From positions 1 to 55,087 of the IMG/VR virus record IMGVR_UViG_3300046535_000965: a stretch of DNA of 55,087 nucleotides; one strand, 5' to 3'. Source of the DNA: a virus. The notes beneath the pieces were generated by a model, which saw only the letters and a program-made list of their open reading frames with translations, was not told the DNA's origin and did not search any database. Below, one piece after another: positions 22,935 to 32,454 of this stretch; the stretch's first letter is position 1; every line of letters begins with the position of its first letter. The position numbers and the translations under genes are program-made.

Positions 22935-23491
22935 TAGAATCTCCCGCCGTCTTTGGCCAATATCTTGCTGTTCGTAAGGTTCTCGGCCTTTGCCTCATTG
23001 AAGTCCGCGACATTGATAGGAGGGCTGGTTGGCACGCCCAAGTTGCCAGTGTGCGTGTGGGCAACTATCAAATCCAGCAGGAGCTTCAGGAACGTGTTTA
23101 GCTGGTCGCCAACGACCATATGCTCAAGGGTTCCATTTTTCCCAACGAATATTGCGCCATTTTTCACGAAAACCTGGTATCCGCCGGAGCTGTACTGAAC
23201 GCTCTCGCCCTCGTCCATGTCGGGCCGATCCTTCGCCCTATGCCCCAGCGTGACCCGGTTGCCTGGGTGCTCACCCTGCTGGGCCACCACGCTGATGGTG
23301 TTCGCTGGCGCGCGCGAGGCGAAGCCATATGGGTGCATCACGGGCCGGTTGGGAATGGCTGGCATCCCAGGGTAAAGTTCGTTGATGGTTTCGGTGGTTG
23401 AAGTGTTGTCGCCAGCCGCCCCGCTGGTGATTATTTTCACCTGCCGCTGGATCTCCTTCACGATGAAGTGCTTGAGTTCGGATTCGTTCAC
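22934..23491 (-). CDS. Baseplate spike, Mu gp45 / P2 gpV-like
   Basis: 185 residues. An OB-fold-like N-terminus (PYGFASRAPANTISVVAQQG), GHRAKDRPDMDEGESVQYSS in the middle and a C-terminal AHTHTGNLG motif. The His-x-His at the tip of such spikes binds iron. It punctures the outer membrane when the tail contracts. Confidence 0.85.
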   Translation of the reverse strand: MNESELKHFIVKEIQRQVKIITSGAAGDNTSTTETINELYPGMPAIPNRPVMHPYGFASRAPANTISVVAQQGEHPGNRVTLGHRAKDRPDMDEGESVQYSSGGYQVFVKNGAIFVGKNGTLEHMVVGDQLNTFLKLLLDLIVAHTHTGNLGVPTSPPINVADFNEAKAENLTNSKILAKDGGRF

Positions 23492-24771
23492 AGCGCCCTC
23501 ACATCAGACACCAAGGCCGTGGGCTTGCAGAACATGGCGCGGGTCATCGGGCCGGTGTGCTCGTCCATGGTGTATTCAACTTCATAAAGGTACATCTGCT
23601 GGTCGATGTCGTCGGCCTCATATTGAATTCTGTATACGGAATCAATCAACAGCGGCGCGGCACTATCGTTGTAGTGCCCAACCATTGTGACGCGCACCTT
23701 GAGTTCGTTGAGGTTCGCGCGCGCCATTTCGCGTTTACCATAAGCCTGTAACAGGTTACTTGAACCGGGTTTGATTTTGTTTTGTTGAGCGGCGTTTTGG
23801 TTGGCCACGGAAAGGGCGTTGAGATCTGCCAAATCCTGCGGAGCACTACCCTCCGGCGGGCTAACGACAACGGCCTTAGGAACGCGATGGCCGAAATTTA
23901 ACAGCCGCGCGGGACCGGCGGCTCCGTTGTAAATGGCCTTCTCGGGCTTAATCCGATCCTGAATAGTTTCTTGCCCGCCCCAAATGGGCACGATGATGTT
24001 CGGAATCTGGGTGGAGGCGCGGGTTGATCCCATTGCAATCACGTTCGTGGCGCGACTGGTGCTCTTCATAAACAACGTTCCGGCCGGACCGTCCCTAACC
24101 CCAAACACATCTGGGCGGCCCACGATCAATGAGCCTGAGCCATCCATCCAAAAATAGATTCCCAGTGGTTCACAGTAGCGCTGCATGGAAGAGAGCTTTG
24201 TCTCTCCCGGCTGCGTGGCGAACATATATGGCCGTCCCGGGGTGTCGCGTTTGATCAGCCGCTTAGGATCGAGTCTTGTATTCACAGCCAGTGAGGCGAC
24301 CATTTGATCCACGTTGGCCTGGTTGAACCAAACTATTTTGCTGTCAATCGTAACCGAGTCCTGATCCTGCCATTGGCCAAGAAGATCGCGCCCCTGGAGC
24401 TGGAGCTTGGTTCCTTCAAGCGTGGTCTCCATATCGACCTGATCAAGAATTCCCGTACAAACTGGAACGCCATTGGCGCGCAGAACGCAAATGTCACCGT
24501 CAGCTGGCTTCCGCTGATCAGGCTGAGGCTTGTAAAATACCTCCATGCTGAAGCTGTCGGCCGGGACCAGAATGCTGCTCTGGAAGCGGTAGCTCATGAA
24601 CTGGGTGATGCTGATCTCTTGGCTCAAATCCTCGATTGAAAATATTGAAAGGCTGATCGGCGGGGTGCGCCCATTTTGTTGCATGTACTCAAGGAGCGCG
24701 CCCGGCCTGGTCGGAATCGTCTTTGGCTCTGTGCCCCTGGCTGAGAACTTGCGTACCTGCGTGGTTTTCAA
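23488..24771 (-). CDS. Baseplate hub protein, Mu gp44 / P2 gpD-like
   Basis: 427 residues. It has the domain order of tail hub proteins: N-terminal beta domain (SYRFQSSILVPADSFSMEVF), LQLQGRDLLGQWQDQ (the conserved G-R-D block), and a C-terminal part (YDSVYRIQYEADDIDQQ-like) after a linker. It overlaps the spike gene by four bases, as in Mu. Confidence 0.8.
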   Translation of the reverse strand: MKTTQVRKFSARGTEPKTIPTRPGALLEYMQQNGRTPPISLSIFSIEDLSQEISITQFMSYRFQSSILVPADSFSMEVFYKPQPDQRKPADGDICVLRANGVPVCTGILDQVDMETTLEGTKLQLQGRDLLGQWQDQDSVTIDSKIVWFNQANVDQMVASLAVNTRLDPKRLIKRDTPGRPYMFATQPGETKLSSMQRYCEPLGIYFWMDGSGSLIVGRPDVFGVRDGPAGTLFMKSTSRATNVIAMGSTRASTQIPNIIVPIWGGQETIQDRIKPEKAIYNGAAGPARLLNFGHRVPKAVVVSPPEGSAPQDLADLNALSVANQNAAQQNKIKPGSSNLLQAYGKREMARANLNELKVRVTMVGHYNDSAAPLLIDSVYRIQYEADDIDQQMYLYEVEYTMDEHTGPMTRAMFCKPTALVSDVRAL

Positions 24772-25997
24772 GTGATGCCCACCATCAGGACCGTGCCCTT
24801 GGGAATGAAGTTGATGCTCTCAAGCTCAGGGTTCAACAATGCTATTTGGGAGCTGTCGTTGGGAGTGATCCCATTAGAAAACCCCACCTCGCGGATCGAC
24901 ATCACCCGCGGCGTTGTATATTTAATCACGCGCACCTGGCTGGACTTCTTCCCGGCTTCAAAGGCTGCCTGAAGGTCGTTCGCCGTTTCGCGCAGGGAAA
25001 CAATGTTGTCGTGGAACTCCAGCGAGCCCACACCATCACCCGAATCCGCCATATCGGAAATGGATGCCTTGACCGCGTCGCGGGTTTTGCCCACATCCTT
25101 TTCAATCTGTGAAATGGCCAGGGCTGTTTGCAGAGCCGTGGACAACAGGTTGGCCGGGGTGTTTTGCAATGGATCAGCGGGCGAAACGGCAATGGTGGTT
25201 GAGTTGGAAACGATGGCGCCAGTCGCACTTTGGAGTCCGCCATTCTGCACGGGCAATAGCGCGGGGATGTGTCCACCCGGATTGAAGGTGGCGTTCATGT
25301 TGCCGGCGACCTTGGCGAAGGCGTTTTGGTAATCCTGAAGCCCCTGCACAATCTGGTTCTTCACCGACTGCACCAAGAACACGGCGCCCTGAACTGCATT
25401 GATCGCGTTCTCGATCTTCTTGAAGGCATTGGTCAATTGAGATAGGCGGCTCGGCGCGGACTTGCCGTCATCGAGCAATTGAATGGCTTCAAGCGAATGC
25501 TCGGTCATGTTCAAGCGGATCGCCACGGCCTTGCGCTGGGTCTCCTGGTGGATGACCTCATAGGTGTCCATGCCACAAGTGATGGGGCCGCGTATGGGAT
25601 GGATCAAAGTGCCCGGCGTGGGCTCGTTCAGAATACGCATCAGGTTGTTGAAGGCGGTCAGGTAATTATTCCCATGCAGCACGATCTCTATGGAGAAGGT
25701 TTCTGCCCGGCGGCCCATGTCCTCAAGGAGCTGGCCATCCACATAGGGGAACTCGAACTTGGCTTTGCGCCGCCCGCCCCCATCAGTGATCTGAGAAACC
25801 GCCCCGCCGTAATCCTGCGAAGAGCGGAACACATGAAAGATGACCTCGTTGTTGGGGTTCACGCCGCTCTGGTAGGAACTTTCCTCAATGGTCCAAGCGG
25901 AGTTACCGCGGCCCGTGAAGGTCTGAAGTATGCCAGCGCCGAAGCTGTTGGTGGCGCGCGCGAAGTCGGCTGCGTTGTTTAGGTCAAATTTACCCAT
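24768..25997 (-). CDS. DNA circularisation-domain baseplate protein (Mu gp43-like)
   Basis: 409 residues. The N-terminal 170 residues match the DNA_circ_N family (Mu gp43/gpN): IEESSYQSGVNPNNEVIFHV, FEFPYVDGQLLEDMGRRAET and TPGTLIHPIRGPITCG. The C-terminal half is helical and linker-like. It sits after the tape measure, the place of gp43. It connects tube to hub. Confidence 0.82.
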   Translation of the reverse strand: MGKFDLNNAADFARATNSFGAGILQTFTGRGNSAWTIEESSYQSGVNPNNEVIFHVFRSSQDYGGAVSQITDGGGRRKAKFEFPYVDGQLLEDMGRRAETFSIEIVLHGNNYLTAFNNLMRILNEPTPGTLIHPIRGPITCGMDTYEVIHQETQRKAVAIRLNMTEHSLEAIQLLDDGKSAPSRLSQLTNAFKKIENAINAVQGAVFLVQSVKNQIVQGLQDYQNAFAKVAGNMNATFNPGGHIPALLPVQNGGLQSATGAIVSNSTTIAVSPADPLQNTPANLLSTALQTALAISQIEKDVGKTRDAVKASISDMADSGDGVGSLEFHDNIVSLRETANDLQAAFEAGKKSSQVRVIKYTTPRVMSIREVGFSNGITPNDSSQIALLNPELESINFIPKGTVLMVGIT

Positions 25998-26283
25998 TCT
26001 TATTCTCCGTCCAATCAGGCAGTTCGACCGTTTGACCGGCTAATTCATGTGTGCTGTCGTTCAAAAACTGGATCCTGCCTTCAGTTACGAATGAATGGCA
26101 CACAGGTCCAGTGGGGTTCAACTGTCCACGATTGACTAAAATGCTTGGTTTAATGGTGGGCAATATTTCGCTTTGATTCCATTCCCAGCATACAGCCGGG
26201 TCTCCGTTCACACTTACATGATGCGAACGCTTGCAGCCGGGGCACATAAATAACAGACTGTCTCTAAGAAGATGTGCTTTCAA
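25990..26283 (-). CDS. DUF6527-like zinc-binding protein
   Basis: 97 residues. FMCPGCKRSHHVSVNG, CWEWNQSEILPTIKPSILV, VCHSFVTEGRIQFLNDSTH and LAGQTVELPDW follow the DUF6527 pattern, with CxxC and a CHSFV Cys/His. Proteins of this family are small metal-binding and frequent in phages. Inserted between tape measure and gp43-like genes, overlapping both; its role there is unknown. Confidence 0.7.
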   Translation of the reverse strand: MKAHLLRDSLLFMCPGCKRSHHVSVNGDPAVCWEWNQSEILPTIKPSILVNRGQLNPTGPVCHSFVTEGRIQFLNDSTHELAGQTVELPDWTENKNG

Positions 26284-27977
26284 AATGGCACTCCTCTTTT
26301 GGGCTGCGTCGTGGCCTTCAGGTGCGGCTCGGTGGTTTGTATAACAACTTTCATGTGCTGATCCCGCGTGCCAGAGAGCTTGTAACCGAGGCCCTTATCC
26401 AATTTGTACATCATGCGCTCGACCATGTTGCCCTCATATTGGCCGTCGTCAGATTTGCCCTGCGTGAATTTATCAAGGACCGGATTGACCAGATATTTAC
26501 CGGCCGCAAATCCTACGGCCCCAGCGGCCCCAACGAGACCAGCCTTACCTAAGCCGCCGAGCATCCCACCACCGTGAGCCGCGGCACCTTCCGCTGCGAT
26601 CTCAGCCGCGTTCGTGACGAACACGTTCTGCACTTTCTCGCCGGTTACTTCTTCAGTGGCCTTTTTCTGGGCCTCGCCAAAGAGGAACCCGCCAATGCCC
26701 TTGAGCCCTCCGCTGGCCAACAGGGCTGCCAATACGGCGCCGCCGCCCGCGACTACCGCAGAGCCACCTGTGCTGCCAATTTGTGATGTCATGAAGTCGG
26801 TCGCGGTTTGGCCTGCGCCCTCGGCCAGGTCATCAAGGCGGCTCTTCAATGTGTTGAGCGTGCCCTTGAATGAATCGGCCAAACCAAGGCTGCGCTCGTA
26901 TGCCTCCACGTTGTCGCGGGTGGCCCCATCGAGGGCCTTCAGATTATCCTTCACCCGATCTGATTGTTCGGCCAATCTAACTAATCCTTCGGCGGCCTCT
27001 TCGCTGAACCCGGCAGTCTGCAATGACTTGCGCGCATCCCCGCCGACGCGCCCCTTGGTGCTGTCGACAAAACCTTTCAGGGCCTTGAAGTCTATGTTCC
27101 CGCCCTTACCGAATATGTTGAAGCCTTGCATCTCCATGGGCATACGCTCGATCTTGCCCTTGGAAAGGTATTCCTGGATGGCTTTGGTGGCGCCTGGGCC
27201 AATCGTGGCTGCCATGGTTGCCATCTGGGCCATTGCTTCGGGTGTGACCTTACCGCGAAGCCCCTTGTCCATGCCGCTGAACATCTGATCCATGGTGCTG
27301 AGAATTTCTGATGCCGATTTGCCGGTGGCCTGAACCGCCGCGGTGACTTCACCGATCATGGCCTTCTGCCGGCCAAGATCATTCACATCCCCACCGGTGG
27401 CCTGCATGGCCTTGCCCAATAGACCGGCCACACCCTTCTCATTGCCCTTTTCACCACTCATGCCAGCCAATGTGACGGCCCCTGTGGCCAATGACTTCAC
27501 GCTCTCCCCACCCTTCACGCCCATGCCGGTGAGCCCTTCGAGTGCGCGCGCGGCTGCATCAGAGCCCGCGCCTATATCGCCAAGGCCCCTGGTAATCTCG
27601 GACTGGAACTTGCCGAACTGGTCCCGAGCAATATCAAAGCTCCGGCCTACTCGGCGGATGGTGTCGCTAAGTTCAATGCTCTCGGTAATGGAGCCCGAGA
27701 ACTGGCTGGACAATTTGAGGGCCCCCGATAGGGCATTCAACGAGAACAGGGCCTTGAAGTCAGACGTGAGTTGGCCAGCGAGCTTGCGGAGGGCGCCGCC
27801 GGTCTGCTTGATGCCGTCTTCGGTTTTCTTACGGGTTTTGTCGAGGGTGTCCTGGGTGTTCTTGCCGAGCTTGCCGAGTTCTTGATTGCCCTGCTCAAAG
27901 CCCTCGCGCATCTTCTTCAGTGATTGGAAGATTGAATCCAGTTCGGCTTTGCCGACCAGTACGACTTCATTGGCCAT
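26280..27977 (-). CDS. Tail tape measure protein
   Basis: 565 residues: an N-terminal coiled coil (about 5-70), a long helical core, then Gly/Ala-rich hydrophobic stretches (VVAGGGAVLAALLASGGLKG; GLVGAAGAVGFAAGKYLV) typical of the membrane-active part of tape measures. It sits after chaperone and tube genes. The short length fits a short contractile tail. It fixes tail length and is injected. Confidence 0.82.
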   Translation of the reverse strand: MANEVVLVGKAELDSIFQSLKKMREGFEQGNQELGKLGKNTQDTLDKTRKKTEDGIKQTGGALRKLAGQLTSDFKALFSLNALSGALKLSSQFSGSITESIELSDTIRRVGRSFDIARDQFGKFQSEITRGLGDIGAGSDAAARALEGLTGMGVKGGESVKSLATGAVTLAGMSGEKGNEKGVAGLLGKAMQATGGDVNDLGRQKAMIGEVTAAVQATGKSASEILSTMDQMFSGMDKGLRGKVTPEAMAQMATMAATIGPGATKAIQEYLSKGKIERMPMEMQGFNIFGKGGNIDFKALKGFVDSTKGRVGGDARKSLQTAGFSEEAAEGLVRLAEQSDRVKDNLKALDGATRDNVEAYERSLGLADSFKGTLNTLKSRLDDLAEGAGQTATDFMTSQIGSTGGSAVVAGGGAVLAALLASGGLKGIGGFLFGEAQKKATEEVTGEKVQNVFVTNAAEIAAEGAAAHGGGMLGGLGKAGLVGAAGAVGFAAGKYLVNPVLDKFTQGKSDDGQYEGNMVERMMYKLDKGLGYKLSGTRDQHMKVVIQTTEPHLKATTQPKRGVPF

Positions 27978-28067
27978 TTCCTGAACCCTCTTTTCGCTGT
28001 CGGCGTTCGATTTTTAATCTCCCGCACGCAACAGCGTGAACAACCCACCAGGTCGCTTGACCTCGTG

Positions 28068-28565
28068 TCAGTCGTTTTTGGTCAGTAAATAATGCACCAG
28101 ACTCACCAAGTGCCCAAAAGATAGCTGTGTCAGTTGATAGCGTAGGTCCTTGGGAGGATTTTTTTTTACGCTCTCCACCAATTCTTCCAACTTATCCATC
28201 GGCGTATTCTCAAGAGCCGGGTTCACCCGATCACAAACCGCCTGCCATTCCTTGTAGAGATACATGATCTCGTCGGTGGTCATTTGGTCCAACATGGGAT
28301 CGGTAATGCCAGGGGCGTAATGTTCAAACGGGCTGCTGGCCTTCTTCAGGAACTCGCGGGCCATGGCATTGTCTTCAACGAACTTTGTCCTGCGCGATGC
28401 GGGAATCTGATTGATGTACTCGGAAACGTTCCCATAGCACTCCATCACTTCGCCGTCCGCCAGGGGCCGGAGTATAACTTTAAAGTTACGGAGAGCGATG
28501 GCGAACTTGTACTCGACACCCATTCGCATCGCCGCAACTTGTTCAACCAGCTCGTTCGCTTGCAT
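28068..28565 (-). CDS. Tail assembly chaperone (Mu gp41-like position)
   Basis: 165 residues, helical, following the tube gene by one base and preceding the tape measure gene. SYKFAIALRNFKVILRPLAD-like and MTTDEIMYLYKEWQAVCDRV segments fit the tail assembly chaperone group by position. The frame -1 after the final codons stays open for about 35 codons to just inside the tape measure start, so a frameshift product is possible, but no canonical slippery heptamer is seen. Confidence 0.6.
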   Translation of the reverse strand: MQANELVEQVAAMRMGVEYKFAIALRNFKVILRPLADGEVMECYGNVSEYINQIPASRRTKFVEDNAMAREFLKKASSPFEHYAPGITDPMLDQMTTDEIMYLYKEWQAVCDRVNPALENTPMDKLEELVESVKKNPPKDLRYQLTQLSFGHLVSLVHYLLTKND

Positions 28566-28566
28566 A

Positions 28567-28983
28567 TTACAGTGTTAGATTGAACAGCGCCGAATTGCCA
28601 ACAGAATCGACGAGCTTCAGAGCCCCAAGGTTGTAGGTTGCTTTGACCTGATCGCCCACGCCGCCCGCGTTGTCTTCCACGTCCTTCAGGAAAACCCCGG
28701 TGGCTACGAAGATTTCGGCCCCGCAAACGAATGTGATTTGCACGTCGCTGGCTTCGTAATCAATGGCTTCGAGCTTGGGCCGCGCGAGCTTGTTCTGCAC
28801 CGCGAGGGCCATGGTGATGTCGATGTCTTTATTCCCCTGAACAAAACCCCGGTTGAAACCGTCCGGTGTCATGCTGGGAACGACCTTAGCATTTTGGTTT
28901 TGCTTCAGGCTGGCACTTTCGATGTCAGCCAGGCGGGTTCCGTTTACGCTCAGGAACGCGCGATCTGCATATTTCTGCGACAT
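28567..28983 (-). CDS. Tail tube protein (Mu gp40-like)
   Basis: 138 residues of beta-rich sequence. FLSVNGTRLADIESASLKQN, then MTPDGFNRGFVQGNKDIDIT, is the characteristic start of Mu-like tube proteins. The position right after the sheath gene confirms it. It polymerises to the inner tube. Confidence 0.78.
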   Translation of the reverse strand: MSQKYADRAFLSVNGTRLADIESASLKQNQNAKVVPSMTPDGFNRGFVQGNKDIDITMALAVQNKLARPKLEAIDYEASDVQITFVCGAEIFVATGVFLKDVEDNAGGVGDQVKATYNLGALKLVDSVGNSALFNLTL

Positions 28984-28994
28984 GAATCACTCCC

Positions 28995-30179
28995 TTAAAT
29001 GCTAAGTTCGTCGAATTGGGTTGTAGCCTCGATATTGCTTGCGATCACATGCAGGCCGGGGATCACGTTGACCGGCGTCTTAATGTTGAAACGGTGGCGA
29101 TCGCTTGACGAGCGCTCCACAACAAACTGCTTGGACAATTGGGCCACGGCCTGGAACATGCCTTGGTCTTCAAACAATGAAGCCAAACGAATGGCCTCCG
29201 CACGAATTTCGCGCGCGGCTTCTGCCGATGCCTTACGGCGTTTGAAGTCCGGCTGGCTGAAGCGCGTGTACAAAGTTTTGCGCCACAGATACAGCACGTT
29301 GAAATCCTGAACATCATAATAAGCCTGAACCACAGGCGTGCCGGAACCATCATTGCTGATGCGGCCCGTGACCGTGCGAACGAAGGCCACCTCACCATTG
29401 GGTTTCACCTTGAGCGGTGTCCATCCCTGGTTGAGTGCGGATTCAGATTCTTTGCCCAAGCCCACCGTCGGCCAATCGGTGTCGTCGGCAGGAGCGTCAA
29501 CACCGTTGATCGTCACGTCATCCAGCGGGTTGAAGGGTGCGCCGTTGCCGGCCATCTTCGCAGCGCAAGCGGCTGCCATTTCGCCAATGCTCTTATCGGG
29601 TGTGCCGCTGTCGGGCAACCACAGGCCGATGATTGCCTTGGTGTCAAACTTATCCAAGCTGCTGGGGTCGGCTTCATCGCGGTTGAACACCACGCCGAAG
29701 GTTCCGAATTGGTTGTTGGACGGATTGTGTGGGCCGGACATTGCCAGCGCCGAAGCCTTCAAGGCATCGCGCAAGGTGCTGTCCTGACCGTTATAGGGGC
29801 TCACCACATATTCAGCCTTCACGCGCTCAACGGCGGTGAGGGTCTGTTCCAAATCAGTGGCCGTGCTCGTGAGGGCGATGGCCTTCAGGGCAACAAAGTG
29901 GCCGTCGTCTTGGTTGGCTTTGATCGCAGCCTGTACCATTTTGGTCAGTTCAGAATCGGCACCCCAAAGGGCAGTTGTCTCAGCAAGAGCCGCAACGGCG
30001 TCCCCTGAGTTATTGATGGTGCGTACCACACCGAGACCGCTCGCAGCGGTTCCAGCCGCGGCGTGACCGATCAGTAAGACCTCTTGGTTGGCAGACGGCA
30101 CTCCGGTTTCGGCAGCAAAGTTCAATTCAACAGGGCGCGCAGGGGTCTTTTGATCCGGTAAATTACTGACTGGCGGCAT
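28995..30179 (-). CDS. Tail sheath protein (Mu gpL-like)
   Basis: 394 residues. PGLHVIASNIEATTQFDE at the C-terminus, an N-terminal PVELNFAAETGVPSANQEVL segment and VSPYNGQDSTLRDALKASAL in the middle fit contractile sheath proteins (gpL/gpFI group), which are split into a variable and a conserved polymerisation domain. Order sheath-tube-chaperone-tape is Mu-like. Confidence 0.85.
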   Translation of the reverse strand: MPPVSNLPDQKTPARPVELNFAAETGVPSANQEVLLIGHAAAGTAASGLGVVRTINNSGDAVAALAETTALWGADSELTKMVQAAIKANQDDGHFVALKAIALTSTATDLEQTLTAVERVKAEYVVSPYNGQDSTLRDALKASALAMSGPHNPSNNQFGTFGVVFNRDEADPSSLDKFDTKAIIGLWLPDSGTPDKSIGEMAAACAAKMAGNGAPFNPLDDVTINGVDAPADDTDWPTVGLGKESESALNQGWTPLKVKPNGEVAFVRTVTGRISNDGSGTPVVQAYYDVQDFNVLYLWRKTLYTRFSQPDFKRRKASAEAAREIRAEAIRLASLFEDQGMFQAVAQLSKQFVVERSSSDRHRFNIKTPVNVIPGLHVIASNIEATTQFDELSI

Positions 30180-30182
30180 GCT

Positions 30183-30893
30183 CTATTCTCCCGTGGTTTT
30201 TAGATCTTGATCAATCCCGAGTGTTACTTCGGCATTATCGCTGTCTTCTTTTAGCCCCTGAATGGTTGTGGCCAGATTCTCAAGATTGCCCAAAATCGCC
30301 TCAAAGGGACTGTCCTTCGTGCGATCAGTTTGCTCCAGGTAATCGTCCCACACCCTTAAGTCGAGCCTAAAATTTATGCGTATCCGTGTCAACGGGACCA
30401 AGCCATCTCCCCACTCAAGGCCCAAGGCTTTGTCCACGCTGAACGATTTGCCCAATTGGTTCAAACCGGGAACGCGCGTTGCCATTGTATCAAAAAATGT
30501 CGGGCGCCTGAATTGCTGCAACAGCGCCATGGAGAGCGTGTCCTGTATCTGCTGAAGGTCGTTCCGTCTTACGTAGGCGGGTAAAATGATCTCAGCAAAA
30601 ATGTCGCCGTCGATAAACCAGCTCTCGAACTCTTTGCGCGCCTCATCGTTGTAGACCCGCATCGCCGGCAGATTCCGGTACTCGTAATCCATGCGCTTGT
30701 AGGGGTCTATGAAATCACCAAAGATTTTGGCCCATTGGGGCACCTGCTTGAGCTGTCGACAGATCTCCTGAACCAGGAACTCGGCCGGGCCACTGATGAA
30801 GGGCTCATTGGCAATCTGAGCACCATCATTGGGGCCGCCGGTGTCTTCCTTCTCGTACTTGAGGTTGTCAAAACGCTCTTCGACTTCAGCCAA
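30183..30893 (-). CDS. Tail terminator / head-tail joining protein (Mu gp37-like position)
   Basis: 236 residues. Mixed alpha/beta with ILPAYVRRNDLQQIQDTLSM and LTRIRINFRLDLRVWDDYLE. It lies between the gpG-like gene and the sheath gene, where gp37/tail terminator sits in Mu. Assigned by synteny rather than motif. Confidence 0.55.
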   Translation of the reverse strand: MAEVEERFDNLKYEKEDTGGPNDGAQIANEPFISGPAEFLVQEICRQLKQVPQWAKIFGDFIDPYKRMDYEYRNLPAMRVYNDEARKEFESWFIDGDIFAEIILPAYVRRNDLQQIQDTLSMALLQQFRRPTFFDTMATRVPGLNQLGKSFSVDKALGLEWGDGLVPLTRIRINFRLDLRVWDDYLEQTDRTKDSPFEAILGNLENLATTIQGLKEDSDNAEVTLGIDQDLKTTGE

Positions 30894-31503
30894 CTCTGTC
30901 CCCTCGGCTCAACAGCTCGCCAATATAATTGGCCACAGTATCGCACCATTCCTGCTCGTCTTGGGCAGTAATTTCATCCATGGGCCGGGCAGGAATCTTT
31001 ACCCATTTCCTGAATATGAAGTTTTTGTTGTCTATACGCACCGCGCCCATGTCGTGTTTGACCGCCCGAGATTTGGTCCCCTGCATCTTGGCCAACTCAC
31101 CTGGGTTGATTGGTATCTTGAGCGCCTGGGCATTCACGGGCCGCAAAACCCCGCCGGGCATCTTCGTTGTGCCATCGTTCATGAGCCGCGCATACCCCAA
31201 GCTGGTGCCAATGGTGGCGTTCTCCCCGGTGATCCGCACCACGCTGCCGGGGCCGTGACCTGGCTTATTGCCATCGTTGGGTGGGGCAAAGGACTTACGC
31301 AAGGTGCCGGTGTCCTGAAGAATTCTGCCGCGGCGGAACTTCAATGGCGCCCACTTGGGCTTGCCGTTGTCCGCGCCTTCCTTATCGAACATCATGGCCC
31401 GGTTGGTCTGCATGGCAGCAGCAAGGACCAGCATTATTTCATTTTGGTGGACCTTAAAGGTCTCATCGAGCTTGGGGAACTTGAGCTCTAACTTTATGTT
31501 CAT
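30886..31503 (-). CDS. Virion morphogenesis protein (Mu gpG-like, tail completion)
   Basis: 205 residues. ILQDTGTLRKSFAPP and YARLMNDGTTKMPGG, with KIPARPMDE near the end, are the landmarks of the phage virion morphogenesis family (PF05069; 'l..tG.L..s......g..vgt...YA..hq.G......PaR.f'). It completes the head-tail connection. Confidence 0.8.
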   Translation of the reverse strand: MNIKLELKFPKLDETFKVHQNEIMLVLAAAMQTNRAMMFDKEGADNGKPKWAPLKFRRGRILQDTGTLRKSFAPPNDGNKPGHGPGSVVRITGENATIGTSLGYARLMNDGTTKMPGGVLRPVNAQALKIPINPGELAKMQGTKSRAVKHDMGAVRIDNKNFIFRKWVKIPARPMDEITAQDEQEWCDTVANYIGELLSRGDRVG

Positions 31504-32099
31504 GAATCAATTGTGCTCTTGTCGGCAGGATCATCCACCACGCCATTCCAGAAGGTCTCAGAGGGGTCGTTGATTTGTTGGGCCGGGTAATCGCCATCGC
31601 CACTGCTGGTGACGTGGACCATACCTATATACCCATCATCCGCATAGCGGTTGAAGTAATTCTTCATCAGGAAAGGCAGCGGGGGGAAAGCCCATTGAAT
31701 ACCGGATCCACCGCCCTCGCGCTTGGCCAAAATCTTGTCGTTGATGATGCTGTCGTACCGCTTCTCAAGAGACTGAACGTACTTACTGGCGTCCACGTTG
31801 GAGCCTGAACCGAAGTCGTCCTCAAGTATAAGAATGCACGCACGTATGGTGCACAGGCGGCGGATGATGTTCTTGGTTGGGCGATCCGGCAGGTCCTTAA
31901 ACTTGCCGGTCTCGCTGTGGACAAATGGTGCTTGGAACCTGGGGCTCAAATCCTGCTCCACATTACCCTCGGCCTCGTTGATCAGCTCAATTGCCAAACT
32001 ACGGGGCATCAGGTTGTTGTCGCTGTCGTCATCGGAGAACTTAACCTTCCCGGCCAATCTCTCTTTGACGTCCTCGAATGTGATGTAGGCAGGATTCAT
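31500..32099 (-). CDS. Head-tail connector (Mu gp36-like)
   Basis: 199 residues. ITFEDVKERLAGKVKFSDDD, then AIELINEAEGNVEQDLSPRF and NIIRRLCTIRACILILEDDF, is the DUF1320/gp36-type helical adaptor pattern. Four-base overlap with the gpG-like gene. It binds the capsid vertex below the portal. Confidence 0.7.
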   Translation of the reverse strand: MNPAYITFEDVKERLAGKVKFSDDDSDNNLMPRSLAIELINEAEGNVEQDLSPRFQAPFVHSETGKFKDLPDRPTKNIIRRLCTIRACILILEDDFGSGSNVDASKYVQSLEKRYDSIINDKILAKREGGGSGIQWAFPPLPFLMKNYFNRYADDGYIGMVHVTSSGDGDYPAQQINDPSETFWNGVVDDPADKSTIDS

Positions 32100-32108
32100 C
32101 AGCCCCCC

Positions 32109-32384
32109 TTAGGCGACCCGTGTGGCGCGCGAGAACTTGTTCACGGCCAAAGGATTGGGCAAGCCACCCAACAGTGGGCCCACTTCAGGCATGTGGCCGT
32201 AGAACGGGTAGTAGCCGGGCATCTCTTTGCAGAGCATCTCGGCCTGTTCGGCATCGACCATGTGTGTTGTGCCAGCTTTGCAAATCTTACCATTCACGCG
32301 GGCGTCCCTCCGCAGAAGGATCTTGATGTTCTTGGGAGCGGCGGCCTCTTCAGCAGCGGCTGTTTCCTTGGGCTCTTTAGCCAT
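32109..32384 (-). CDS. Small acidic/basic protein between capsid and connector
   Basis: 91 residues. An Ala/Glu-rich N-terminus (residues about 3-19) then IKILLRRDARVNGKICKAGT. Resembles the small gp35-type proteins found after Mu capsid genes; they carry a short beta domain ('vkvl...r..g.iy.aG..v.v....A..l...g'). Confidence 0.55.
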   Translation of the reverse strand: MAKEPKETAAAEEAAAPKNIKILLRRDARVNGKICKAGTTHMVDAEQAEMLCKEMPGYYPFYGHMPEVGPLLGGLPNPLAVNKFSRATRVA

Positions 32385-32454
32385 GTTGTAACCTCCAATA
32401 AGAAGGGGGCATCATAGCCCCCAACTTCATATCAATTCTATTGTGGGCCGCTTA

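Noticed and set aside
26614-27288. Long plus-strand ORF opposite the tape measure gene
   Set aside because: Antisense shadow of a helical, Ala/Gly-rich gene; no start signal.
29338-29787. Plus-strand ORF opposite the tail sheath gene
   Set aside because: Antisense shadow with no ribosome site.
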